A stretch of 64,000 nucleotides of DNA from Psychrobacter lutiphocae DSM 21542 (GCF_000382145.1 NZ_KB907628.1:4670-68669), one strand, 5' to 3'. Shown: positions 27,717 through 36,144, counted from the first letter of the stretch. The notes: a model not told the origin generated them from the sequence alone. Numbers and translations: made by a program.

Positions 27717-28394
27717 ATGTCTAATAATACTCTGAATCAGGTGAAAACAGCGCCTGTTGGATTAGAAGATCTGGTCACTCATCTTGAGCCATCTATTATC
27801 GATACACAGCAGAGTGACGAGCAACCGCAAGCAATGCTGCAAGGGCCCAATATTCCACCATTAAAACAGTGGCAGCCTAATTATTGTGCTGATATGGATC
27901 TACTCATCAAAGCCAATGGGGAATGGTGGCATGAGGGACGTCAAATTATGCGGCAATCTTTAATTGATTTGTTTGCTACTATTCTTTGGCGTGAAGGCAG
28001 TGATGAGGCGCCCCAGTATTTCTTAAAAACACCCGTGGAAAAAATGCGTATTCAAGTAGAGGATGTGCCATTTTTTATCACTCAGGTAAACGAGGTTCAG
28101 CAGCAGGGGATGAGTTATTTGCAGTTTGTCACTGCTACTGGTGATGTGGTGTATTTGACTGAGGATAATCTGATTGAGATGCGACCGTATTATCCTCAAG
28201 ACAGCGCCCAAAAGCAAAGTGCTGAACCAGAGTACAGACCTTATATCCCTGTGAGATTTGGGATGTATGGCTTGATTTCACGTTCTGTCTTTATGCACTT
28301 GGTCGGACTTGGTGAGATCACAGAGCAAGATGGTGAAACACGACTGTCGCTGATCAGTGGCGGTAAGACCCACCACTTGTCGGTACCTAGCTAG
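27717..28394 (+). CDS. DUF1285 family protein
   Basis: The 225 residues match DUF1285: an N-terminal low-complexity part, then DMDLLIKANGEWWHEGRQI, RQSLIDLFATILWRE, YFLKTPVEKMRIQVEDVPF, and a C-terminal part beginning PYIPVRFGMYGLISRSVF. No catalytic motif is known for the family and no function is assigned. The CAGGATACGATTATA site supports the ATG. It is followed by murI after 72 bases in the same direction, possibly in one transcript. Confidence 0.8.
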   Translation: MSNNTLNQVKTAPVGLEDLVTHLEPSIIDTQQSDEQPQAMLQGPNIPPLKQWQPNYCADMDLLIKANGEWWHEGRQIMRQSLIDLFATILWREGSDEAPQYFLKTPVEKMRIQVEDVPFFITQVNEVQQQGMSYLQFVTATGDVVYLTEDNLIEMRPYYPQDSAQKQSAEPEYRPYIPVRFGMYGLISRSVFMHLVGLGEITEQDGETRLSLISGGKTHHLSVPS

Positions 28395-28466
28395 TCAGCT
28401 TATAGCACAACAGCCAGCCAGCAGCATCAAATTGCGACATCAATTTCAACTTCGAAACCAAACGCT

Positions 28467-29465
28467 ATGTCAGAATCTAAATCAAGTGCGACACCAGTCT
28501 CTGCCGATAGTACACACTTACTGACTCAAGCACACAGCTTGAGCCGCCCCTTATCTTTGCAAGCCAGTAATGAAGCTGATCTTATGCTGTCCTCTGCTGT
28601 CGCCCCTATTGGACTATTTGATTCAGGTGTCGGTGGACTGTCAGTATATATGCACTTAAAGCAGGTACTGCCTAACGAGCGTTATATCTATTATGCAGAT
28701 ACGCTCAATGTGCCTTATGGCCCACGCTCAAGTGACGAGATTAAGCAGTTAACCCTAGCGGCTGTCGATTGGTTGGTGGCTGCTGGCTGTAAGCTGTTAG
28801 TCATCGCCTGTAATAGTGCGTCAGCACACGCATTACAGCTGGTACGTCAACACTACCCACATATTCCGATTGTCGGACTGGTACCAGCGCTGAAACCTGC
28901 CGTTCTAAATACCGTCAGTAAAAGTGTGGCAGTGCTTGCCACCAAAGCCACCTTAGATGGGGTCTTGCTAAATGCGGTTATAGAGAATTATGCAGTACCA
29001 GCGCAGGTGAAGGTTATTAAGTGGTTTAATCCAGATTTGGTACCTTGGGTTGAGTCAGGAATGCCGATGCAAAGTGAGACTGTCTTGCGACTCAAACAGC
29101 AGTTGTATCAATTTGCACAAGAGCAGGTAGATCACTTGGTATTGGGCTGTACGCACTATCCATTTTTTCGAGATTATGTGATGGAAGAGGTTGCCAGTCA
29201 AAATCTTGGCATCACCGTCATTGACTCTGGTGCGGCGATTGCCAATCGGGTCAAAGATTTGTTGCGGCAATCCAATCAGCTTGAAGCGTTGCAGTTGCCT
29301 TTAGGGTCAGTCACTGGTGGCTTGTATGTCAATCATACTCAAGCACTAACTAAGCAAAACGCTAGGTTGGCAGTCAATACGCATAGGTTGTCATTTTTTG
29401 TCTCTGATCCTGGTGCTGATTTGAACAGTGTTTCCAACTTGGTGCAACGCTTGATATACCGCTAA
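28467..29465 (+). CDS. murI: Glutamate racemase
   Basis: Makes D-glutamate for peptidoglycan. The catalytic Cys pair is present in VIACNSASAHAL and VLGCTHYPFF, and the N-terminal IGLFDSGVGGLSV is diagnostic. The 332-residue reading frame has about 46 residues ahead of the usual start of the domain, Ser/Ala-rich and unrelated to the enzyme. An internal ATG at 28584 would give a protein of 293 residues, close to the family size, so the true start is uncertain. Neither start has a strong ribosome-binding site. Confidence 0.93.
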   Translation: MSESKSSATPVSADSTHLLTQAHSLSRPLSLQASNEADLMLSSAVAPIGLFDSGVGGLSVYMHLKQVLPNERYIYYADTLNVPYGPRSSDEIKQLTLAAVDWLVAAGCKLLVIACNSASAHALQLVRQHYPHIPIVGLVPALKPAVLNTVSKSVAVLATKATLDGVLLNAVIENYAVPAQVKVIKWFNPDLVPWVESGMPMQSETVLRLKQQLYQFAQEQVDHLVLGCTHYPFFRDYVMEEVASQNLGITVIDSGAAIANRVKDLLRQSNQLEALQLPLGSVTGGLYVNHTQALTKQNARLAVNTHRLSFFVSDPGADLNSVSNLVQRLIYR

Positions 29466-29485
29466 GGTGATCAGAGTGCTCATCT

Positions 29486-29539
29486 AGATAGTGAGTAACA
29501 GCGAGATAGTGAGTAATAGCGAGATAGTGAGTAACAGCG
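29486..29539. repeat. Three tandem 18-bp units after murI
   Basis: AGATAGTGAGTAACAGCG at 29486-29503, one variant with TAATAGCG at 29504-29521, and a third copy at 29522-29539. On the - strand it reads as repeated Leu-Leu-Thr-Ile-Ser, but no gene is supported there. Confidence 0.92.
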
Positions 29540-29709
29540 CAGGTAAACCAACCAAAATATGAAGTAAGAATAAGAAATAAGAGTTAAGAATAAGTAAGGC
29601 TAAACGGGTAAGAAAAAAGAAGTGGTAGATTTGTTTGTACTTGTATTGGGCTTGGAGTAAAATTAAGATACCCTTAAAATTTTGGACCAGCAGGTCTAAG
29701 GACAATAAA

Positions 29710-29913
29710 ATGAGTACGCCAGAAACAGAACGCTTAAAAGAAGAACTTGATCATTTAGAAGAAGTGATGCATGAGGTTGAACAGTTTCATACGTTAGAAG
29801 AGCAAGTTGAAGATATGAAACGCCGCGGCATCGACCCGCATGAGTCATACAAAAAGTGGGACGATGAAAAGGAAGATAAAGAAGAAGAGACAGACGCTGA
29901 CAAAGATGACTAA
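29710..29913 (+). CDS. Small acidic coiled-coil protein, unknown
   Basis: A 67-residue, very charged protein. Residues 4-40 (ERLKEELDHLEEVMHEVEQF and on) have the heptad pattern of a coiled coil; a GIDPHESY turn follows; the tail is Lys/Glu/Asp-only. The ATG at 29710 has AAGGACAATAAA upstream, so I reject a longer reading from 29635. It is followed by a perfect terminator at 29995-30023. I do not recognise a family. Translation is likely given the ribosome-binding site and terminator. Confidence 0.65.
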   Translation: MSTPETERLKEELDHLEEVMHEVEQFHTLEEQVEDMKRRGIDPHESYKKWDDEKEDKEEETDADKDD

Positions 29914-29994
29914 AATCGTTTGGCTCATATCTTTATTGGTCTTAAGTGGTGTTGACTGATATTAATTTATGTTGATTGATATTGTTTGATTCAC

Positions 29995-30023
29995 AAAAAA
30001 AGCAGGGAATCCCTGCTTTTTTT
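29995..30023. terminator. Bidirectional intrinsic terminator
   Basis: Seven A (29995-30001), GCAGGG, AAT loop, CCCTGC, then seven T (30017-30023): a perfect symmetric terminator usable from either strand. Confidence 0.95.
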
Positions 30024-30039
30024 GCGTTTATCTATGCCT

Positions 30040-30160
30040 AAATCCATCCTCAGCCCTGAGAAGCGTTAAAAAAAGCTCTAGGAGAGCTTTTTAGCTTTGC
30101 AAGAGCCAAGCTGTGCTTGGCTAAAATCCATCCCCAGCCCTTCCTTTGAGAAAGGAAGGG
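30040..30160. repeat. Hairpin cluster with two direct repeats
   Basis: Three more perfect hairpins follow the terminator: AAAGCTCT/AGAGCTTT with T-run (30068-30092), AGCCAAGC/GCTTGGCT with a 3-base loop (30104-30122), and CCCTTCCTTT/AAAGGAAGGG with a GAG loop (30138-30160). An 18-base direct repeat AAATCCATCCTCAGCCCT (30040-30057) recurs at 30124-30141 with one change. This looks like remnant or non-coding repeat DNA rather than a gene. Confidence 0.7.
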
Positions 30161-30274
30161 GGTCAAACCTTGTAAGAGTTAAGGTTTGGTGTGTGGCGTG
30201 GAGATTATGGTGTAGGCTGGTGTGGAGGTAACGACACCCAGCAGTGTTACGCAACGAATGTGGACTGAAGGGGT

Positions 30275-30427
30275 GGTTTAGCCTCGACAGTAGCGGTATC
30301 CTGCCAAAGACAATGGCGATGCGGACTGTGGCTAGAGGTGGTGTCGAGATAACAGCAACACCTCTGGCCACGAGAGTCTGCACGCCATTGACGAGGCAGA
30401 TACAAGCGGATGGCGAGATTTGGCTCC
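30275..30427. repeat. Palindromic repeat element, copy 1
   Basis: A 153-base imperfect palindrome. The outer part 30283-30317 pairs with 30383-30417 (core CAATGGCG 30311-30318 with CGCCATTG 30383-30390), and the inner arm 30328-30342 pairs with 30357-30371. Its ends match the reverse complement of copy 2 (39769-39918): 20 of 22 bases at the left end (30275-30296) and roughly 23 of 28 at the right end (30399-30427). The interior differs. It lies 12 bases from the mltB-type gene stop and may also act as a 3'-end structure. Confidence 0.8.
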
Positions 30428-30439
30428 ATAGACTCCTAT

Positions 30440-31843
30440 TTATTTGCCACTGTCAATACGAACTAAGCGCACGCTGCCATCTGCACCGACCACACGGCGA
30501 TAGCCATCTTGGCGCTCAATCAGTTGAGTGATGCTGTCATTGGTGGCACTTGGAGTTTTTTGAACAGGGGTGGTTGGGGTATTAAAAGAACGGCTTGATG
30601 CGCCACCGCTGTTGTTGCCCATAATTAGGCGGTAAAACTTCTGTCCAGCACGACCGTCGGCAGGGAACACGCCTTTGCTGGTTTGATACTGTTGAATGGC
30701 GGTACGGGTATTGTCACCGATAATGCCGTCTACGTCACCAATGTCGTAGCCTGCGTTGATTAGGGCTTGTTGGATGTCTTTGGCTTGTTGGCGACTGATG
30801 CCTGGGTCGTCAGTCGGCCATGCGGTGATAAAGTCTGTTTTACTGCTGTCCTCTTTGGCGATGAGGTCGGATAAGTGGGCGATGGCTAATGCATAGTTTT
30901 CTGATGCATTGTATGAGTAGAAGGTGTCGAAGTTTTTGCCTACGAGGAATGCAGGGCCGTTAAGACCAGCAGGTAGTAATAGGCCGGCACGATCTAGATC
31001 ATAGGGTAGTGGGCGTCCGTCAACTAGCGTGAGACCTTTGTCACGCCAGTAGCTCATTGGCTTTTTGTCATGACGGCTGTTGGCACCCCAGAAGCCTTGT
31101 GGCAGCTTGACTTCATAGCCCCAAGGTTCACCGCTTCGGTAGCCACGATTTTTTAGGAAGTTGGCGGTAGAGGCTAGGGCGTCCGGCTTGCTGTTGACTA
31201 GATCGCGGCGGCCATCACCGTCAAAGTCGACGGCCAAGTCTAAGAAGGTGCCTGGCATAAACTGCGTCTGACCAAAGGCGCCTGCCCATGAGCCTTTCAT
31301 GTCGCTGGCGGCGATGTCACCGTTTTGTACAATCTTTAACGCATTGGCAAATTCTCCACGAAAGTATGATTGGCGGCGGTCAAAGCAAGATAGGGTCGCC
31401 AGTGATTGGAACAAGTCTTTTTTGCCTAGGGTTTGTCCAAAGTTTGATTCCACGCCCCACACGCCAAGCACGTGCTCCGGCTTAACGCCATATCGTGATT
31501 CGATACGGCGTAAGGTGTCCGCCATTTCATATTTGGCGCGGATACCATCTTCGACACGCTCTTTGTCAACTAGGACAGACAGATAATCCCACACATCCTT
31601 TTGGAACTCTGGCTGATAATTAAGCGACTGAATGACGCTTGGATCTGGCTCACTGGGACGATAGTTGTTAAAGGTATAGCTGTCAATACTGCGAAAGGCG
31701 CTAGATCTTTGTAGGTTGTCTAAGCACTGCTGAAAATGAGCATTGGATAAGTTGGGTGCAGGAGGCTTGGCGGCTTGCGCTGTTGTGGCAGTTAGGGTTA
31801 GACCGATGGCAGTGGTGATTGCGGTAATCTTGGCGTAACGCAT
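30440..31843 (-). CDS. Lytic murein transglycosylase, MltB family
   Basis: Secreted enzyme that cleaves peptidoglycan glycan strands. The 467 residues begin with a signal peptide (residues 1-25, ending TAQAA, no lipobox Cys). The SLT_2 domain holds the catalytic Glu132 in VWGVESNFG, the AGAFGQTQFMPGTFL segment, and a calcium-loop-like DFDGDGRRDLV near 207-215. A C-terminal peptidoglycan-binding domain (QQALINAGYDIGDVDGIIGD) lies near 360-410. A Ser/Thr-rich tail follows. The palindromic element at 30275-30427 lies directly after the stop. Confidence 0.92.
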   Translation of the reverse strand: MRYAKITAITTAIGLTLTATTAQAAKPPAPNLSNAHFQQCLDNLQRSSAFRSIDSYTFNNYRPSEPDPSVIQSLNYQPEFQKDVWDYLSVLVDKERVEDGIRAKYEMADTLRRIESRYGVKPEHVLGVWGVESNFGQTLGKKDLFQSLATLSCFDRRQSYFRGEFANALKIVQNGDIAASDMKGSWAGAFGQTQFMPGTFLDLAVDFDGDGRRDLVNSKPDALASTANFLKNRGYRSGEPWGYEVKLPQGFWGANSRHDKKPMSYWRDKGLTLVDGRPLPYDLDRAGLLLPAGLNGPAFLVGKNFDTFYSYNASENYALAIAHLSDLIAKEDSSKTDFITAWPTDDPGISRQQAKDIQQALINAGYDIGDVDGIIGDNTRTAIQQYQTSKGVFPADGRAGQKFYRLIMGNNSGGASSRSFNTPTTPVQKTPSATNDSITQLIERQDGYRRVVGADGSVRLVRIDSGK

Positions 31844-32270
31844 AAAAAAATCCTTTCATTTAAACGGCTGTGTTGTTATGTGTTTATCTGGCTATTCGGC
31901 ATGTTGTGTCAGGGTGTCTGTGACAGGGACTACTGCTATGACAGGGACTAGTGTTATAACAGTGACAGCACCTATGACTGTGCCTGAAAACGAGAAGCAT
32001 AAAATAAGGTTAGCTTAGGGTAACTAAAATCAGCTTTAAATTAAAGCTGTTCGGTATTTTGGTTACGATAAGATGACGTGAGAACAAGGTGAGGGAGAGG
32101 TGGGGGTGTGTATCGCCATAGCTTAAGAATCCAGTTTAACTCTATATCCAGCAATAAACATCATTATTTGAACGTAGAAGCTGTCTAATTGCAATGTGGA
32201 ATTTAACAAGGCTATGTCGTCTATCAATGGCTATGTTGTCTATCAATATAGTAGAAAATACATCGTTAAA
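31844..32270. other. Boundary gap between mltB and the accessory patch
   Basis: No gene seen. It contains an imperfect 18-bp duplication around 31920-31960 (TGACAGGGACTA), and a 19-bp duplication at 32211-32248 (GCTATGTCGTCTATCAAT, with one change). The left end should carry the promoter of the - strand mltB-type gene. Confidence 0.5.
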
Positions 32271-32299
32271 TTGATTAGTGTTATGTTATAACATATTAT
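32271..32299 (+). promoter_or_regulatory. Predicted promoter with operator-like palindrome
   Basis: TTGATT (32271-32276), 17 bases, TATTAT (32294-32299). A perfect 14-base palindrome TATGTTATAACATA (32282-32295) fills the spacer. Transcription would start near 32306, about 13 bases before the leader ORF. No regulator gene is adjacent; the assignment is by pattern only. Confidence 0.5.
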
Positions 32300-32314
32300 G
32301 TTAATCCTACTAAT

Positions 32315-32377
32315 TATCATGGAAATTAAACTATTTATCATGGAGCTTAAACTATTTATCATGGAGCTTAAACTATG
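32315..32377 (+). repeat. Three tandem 21-bp units over a translation start
   Basis: Units at 32315-32335, 32336-32356 and 32357-32377 have the form TATCATGGAGCTTAAACTATT; the first has AAATT in place of AGCTT-type bases and the last ends in G, creating the ATG of the next gene. Each unit carries ATG and, in units 2 and 3, a GGAG Shine-Dalgarno-like site. Confidence 0.93.
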
Positions 32378-32378
32378 A
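32319..32378 (+). CDS. Putative heptapeptide-repeat leader peptide
   Basis: Because the tandem unit is 21 bases, it stays in frame and reads MEIKLFI MELKLFI MELKL, a 19-residue ORF. Its TGA stop (32376-32378) overlaps the ATG (32375-32377) of the MerB-like gene, the ATGA arrangement typical of translational coupling. The GGAG of the last unit also serves the downstream ATG with an 8-base spacer. There is no clear ribosome-binding site ahead of the first ATG, so initiation could occur at any of three in-frame ATGs. Translation is not proven. Confidence 0.45.
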   Translation: MEIKLFIMELKLFIMELKL

Positions 32379-33028
32379 TTGCCATCAAACAACCTATGTC
32401 TCAAGCATGTTTAGCCGAGCAAAGCTTATATCCGCAATTAATATCAGACATTCGGTCGCTATCTAAAACTTGCAAAATAACCTTAAATTATTTTTATGAT
32501 GCGTTCTCAAGAGGGGTATGCCCAAGCTTAGAGCAATATTTCCTTGCTACACACACAGAACAACGTTTGATGGGCGTTGACTCGCAGCAAGGCGTGGTCA
32601 CTGGATGCTTTGGGTGCTATTGTCAGTTTAAAAACGAGTACGAATTATCGACTAAAAAAAGGACTGAACATTTGGTGGATTGGTCCACGGGAAAGGTCTA
32701 TGCCTGGTGTATATGGGATGCGTTTTTTATCGTTAAAACTATTGGCAGGTCTGCAACCATAACCAGCGTAGACCCAATAAATCATGAGCAAATCAAAATT
32801 TATTTTGATGGGGTCCACTTTCATATTGACTCTTTATGGTTTAGCTTTCCGCTTGGGTCTTTACACATTACGGACTCGATAAGAGCCTGCTTTTGTTGTC
32901 GTACCAAAGCATTTACGTCATTATCTTCAGCCAAACGCTTTGCCAAAGAGTACCAATGTGAAGTGGTGAACTTAGCACAAATGCTTGAGCGCACCGATCA
33001 AATGGTTGATGCTTTAAGCGTTGCTTAG
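32375..33028 (+). CDS. MerB-like alkylmercury lyase family protein
   Basis: The 217 residues resemble organomercurial lyase MerB: a divergent N-terminal helical region, then VYAWCIWDAFFIVKTIGRSA and ACFCCRTKAFTSLSSAKRFA. By hand alignment the three catalytic residues of MerB (Cys96, Asp99, Cys159) correspond to Cys112, Asp115 and Cys174, all present. It would cleave carbon-mercury bonds in the cytoplasm, or act on another substrate. No merR, merA or merT is nearby, so a mercury role is uncertain. Extra cysteines (CFGCYC, 78-83) are unusual. GGAG 8 bases upstream fixes the start. It appears to be accessory DNA. Confidence 0.75.
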   Translation: MIAIKQPMSQACLAEQSLYPQLISDIRSLSKTCKITLNYFYDAFSRGVCPSLEQYFLATHTEQRLMGVDSQQGVVTGCFGCYCQFKNEYELSTKKRTEHLVDWSTGKVYAWCIWDAFFIVKTIGRSATITSVDPINHEQIKIYFDGVHFHIDSLWFSFPLGSLHITDSIRACFCCRTKAFTSLSSAKRFAKEYQCEVVNLAQMLERTDQMVDALSVA

Positions 33029-33244
33029 AGTTTTAGGTTTTAGATATTACTTCTTTAAGAAACGGTGTCTATCATCGTTTACAACTAAATGTTGTAAGCA
33101 TTGTATGCGACAACTATGTTGACAAACACCGCTACTAAGAAATCCTTAGTAGTTCAAATACAAGGTAAATCGAACTACTGGGGATTACTCGGTAGTTGTT
33201 CAAATCAATAAATACTTATATAACTATAACAATAGACCCCAACT

Positions 33245-36106
33245 ATGATAACCCTAAACTTCGAGCCCAACCTAGAGCATCAAACCCACGCCATCAATGC
33301 GGTGGTAGATTTATTTAATGGACAACCCACCCAAGTAAATGGTTTAAACGACAGCTTTATTCTCACTCAACCCAATACTGACCTTATAACAAATATAGAC
33401 AGTAGCCAAGATAATCAAAACTCTGCCAGAAAATCTATTGACAGCCAAACTATCGCCAATCAGCGTATCATTAGCGATGAGCAGTTACTAGATAACATTC
33501 AATCTATCCAAAAAGCCAATGGTATAGAGCCCTCAAATCTACTCTTTGATGAAGAAGTAGAGTCAAAATCAGTAAAAAGTAAGCAACCTATTCAATATGG
33601 CTTGCTAAAATACGGTATCAATGCCTCGATAGAGATGGAGACAGGCACAGGGAAAACCTACGTCTATTTGCGTAGTATCTTTGAGCTGTATCAAAAATAC
33701 GGTATGCGTAAATTTGTCATTGTCGTACCATCAGTGGCTATCCGTGAAGGGGTGCTTAAGTCCATTGAGATGACCAAAACCCACTTCACCAGTCTTTACG
33801 ATAACACACCTGTGAATGCTAGAGTCTATGACAGTAAGAACTTAAGCATTTTACGCGACTTTGCTACCAGTAACCTGCTTCAGATTTTGGTTATCAATAT
33901 TGATGCTTTTGCCAAAGATGAAAATATCATCAATCAAGTGCGTGAGCGTGGTATTGCGCCTATTGAATATATCCAAGCCTGTCAGCCGATAGTCATTGTC
34001 GATGAGCCACAGAATATGGAGACGGATAAACGACTAAATGCCATCGCCAGTCTTAATCCTCTTATTACGTTGCGTTATTCAGCCACTCACAAATATAGTC
34101 GTCATTTGCTTTACAGTTTAAATCCGGTCAAAGCGTATGAAGCTGGTCTGGTGAAGCAAATTGAAGTCGATTCGATTATGGCGAATGATAAGTTTAACGA
34201 AGCCTATATCGAGCTATTAGAAATTACCCCTAAGAAGACCAAAATCACTGCAAAAATCAATGTCTATGCCAATGTAAAAGGCGTGGTAAAAAAGAAAACA
34301 ATGAGCGTCAGTGATAATGATGACCTGTATAAAAAAACAGAGCGTGAGATTTATAGCAATGGCTATGTGGTCACAGGTATCAATGCATCTGAGGGATATA
34401 TTGAGTTTGCCAATGGAAGCATTGTACGGGCGGGGCAACAATTGGGCGGTATGAATGACAGTGTCATGCGTTATCAAATTGAGCGCACCATTGAGGCGCA
34501 TTTAGATAAGCAAAGACAATTACTAAATAAAGGTATTAAAGTGTTGTCTTTGCTGTTTATTGATCGAGTCGATAATTACCTAGTCAATACCGCACAGGGT
34601 TATGAGCGCTCAGGCAAGTTTGCGCTATGGTTTGAAGCACTGTATAGACAAGTATTAGATAAACCTAAGTATAAAGAGTTAAAGCAACAGCTGGCAGGTT
34701 TGTATCAAGGCAGTATCAGTGATATTCATAATGGCTATTTTTCTGTGGACAGTAAAGGGCGTGCGAAAGACACATCTGGTGCTACTCAAGCTGATGATGA
34801 TACGTATAGCTTGATTATGAAAGACAAGGAAAAGCTACTTGATCTCTCTAACCCTTTACAATTTATCTTCAGTCATTCAGCGCTACGTGAAGGTTGGGAT
34901 AACCCAAATGTATTCCAAATATGCACTTTAAATGAAACTAAATCTGGTATGAAAAAACGTCAAGAAATTGGACGTGGTTTGCGCTTGTGTGTTGGTGCAG
35001 ATGGTAATCGTATTTATGACAAACAGGTCAATGTATTAACCGTTATTGCTAATGAAAGCTATGAAGATTTTGCCAAAAATTTACAGAATGAAATAGCAGA
35101 AGACTATGGTATTGAATTTAATGGCACCAAAAATATGGCGCAAAAACGTGAGGTCAAATATCGAAAAGACTTTATGTTAGATGATGACTTTAAAGCCATC
35201 TGGGATAAAATTAAACAAAAGACCCACTATCAAGTTCGTTTTGACAGCGATGCCTTAATTGATGCTGTTGCCAATCAGTTACAAGATATGGAAGCCATTC
35301 AAGCGCCACATGTGAGCGCGGTAAAAAAACGGCTAATAATGAGCGATGAGGGTATTGACAGTCGTATGGTTTCGGTGAATAGTCAAGCGGAACACTATCA
35401 GATTGATGCAGATGACACTGACAATAGTCATCAAAGCCGAACACTGTGGGCATTGCCAAATGTGCTAACGTATTTAGCCCGCCATACTAAACTGACTCGT
35501 CAGACGTTGGTTAAAATTTTAGCCAAAAGTGGGCGAATGGCAGACTTGTTTGTTAATCCACAACTATTTTTGGATAGAGCAGTACAAATTATCAAACAGC
35601 AACAAGCGACTTTGATGGTTGATGGGGTGGAATACCGTAAAAGTGGTCAAACCTATTCGCAAACATTACTGGCTAACTTAGTCAAGCAAACCACTGCTGT
35701 TTATGCGAGTGACTATCACTTTGAGGTAGAAGCCCCCAATAAAACGATTATAGAAAACCTGATACCGTTGGACTCGAATACTGAGCATCAGTTTGCGCAA
35801 GATTGCGAAAGTATGCCAACAGTACGTTTTTATTTTAAACTGCCTAATTGGTTTAAAATTGATACACCAGTCGGTACTTATAATCCTGATTGGGCAGTGG
35901 TGAAAGAAGATGAGGCAGGGGTCAGTCAATTGTATTTTGTCGCTGAAACCAAAAACACAGGTGGCATGAGTGCAGGTGGACATAACGTTGATATCAGTAC
36001 ATTACCGTTAGCACAGCAACAGCGTATTCATTGCGGGCAAGCCCATTTCAAAGCGCTGGATAATGAGGTGCAGTATAAGGTTGTGAAGACGGTGGCTCAG
36101 TTGTAG
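33245..36106 (+). CDS. Type III restriction enzyme Res-like helicase/nuclease
   Basis: The 953 residues have the layout of type III restriction Res subunits: Walker A METGTGKT (131-138), DEAD-type box VDEPQNME (Asp253), SAT motif (RYSATHK, about 279), a motif V/VI region HSALREGWDNPNVFQ and RQEIGRGLRL, and a C-terminal PD-(D/E)xK nuclease with Asp882, Glu901 and Lys903 (NPDWAVV, VAETKNTGG). Length is close to EcoP1/EcoP15 Res. All motifs look intact, yet no Mod methyltransferase gene lies in the window, and Mod normally supplies DNA recognition. The ribosome-binding site is weak. It may be an orphan or a stand-alone defence helicase-nuclease. Confidence 0.82.
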   Translation: MITLNFEPNLEHQTHAINAVVDLFNGQPTQVNGLNDSFILTQPNTDLITNIDSSQDNQNSARKSIDSQTIANQRIISDEQLLDNIQSIQKANGIEPSNLLFDEEVESKSVKSKQPIQYGLLKYGINASIEMETGTGKTYVYLRSIFELYQKYGMRKFVIVVPSVAIREGVLKSIEMTKTHFTSLYDNTPVNARVYDSKNLSILRDFATSNLLQILVINIDAFAKDENIINQVRERGIAPIEYIQACQPIVIVDEPQNMETDKRLNAIASLNPLITLRYSATHKYSRHLLYSLNPVKAYEAGLVKQIEVDSIMANDKFNEAYIELLEITPKKTKITAKINVYANVKGVVKKKTMSVSDNDDLYKKTEREIYSNGYVVTGINASEGYIEFANGSIVRAGQQLGGMNDSVMRYQIERTIEAHLDKQRQLLNKGIKVLSLLFIDRVDNYLVNTAQGYERSGKFALWFEALYRQVLDKPKYKELKQQLAGLYQGSISDIHNGYFSVDSKGRAKDTSGATQADDDTYSLIMKDKEKLLDLSNPLQFIFSHSALREGWDNPNVFQICTLNETKSGMKKRQEIGRGLRLCVGADGNRIYDKQVNVLTVIANESYEDFAKNLQNEIAEDYGIEFNGTKNMAQKREVKYRKDFMLDDDFKAIWDKIKQKTHYQVRFDSDALIDAVANQLQDMEAIQAPHVSAVKKRLIMSDEGIDSRMVSVNSQAEHYQIDADDTDNSHQSRTLWALPNVLTYLARHTKLTRQTLVKILAKSGRMADLFVNPQLFLDRAVQIIKQQQATLMVDGVEYRKSGQTYSQTLLANLVKQTTAVYASDYHFEVEAPNKTIIENLIPLDSNTEHQFAQDCESMPTVRFYFKLPNWFKIDTPVGTYNPDWAVVKEDEAGVSQLYFVAETKNTGGMSAGGHNVDISTLPLAQQQRIHCGQAHFKALDNEVQYKVVKTVAQL

Positions 36107-36144
36107 ATATAAAACTGGATTAAATCACTAACATAGAGCGTAAT

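Noticed and set aside
29484..29705. 73-codon - strand ORF with repeated Leu-Leu-Thr-Ile-Ser
   Set aside because: The repeats only reflect the 18-bp tandem DNA repeat; no ribosome-binding site or family support.
30244..30531. 95-codon + strand ORF over palindromic element 1
   Set aside because: It runs through the palindrome and into the antisense of the mltB-type gene; a by-product of the repeat sequence.
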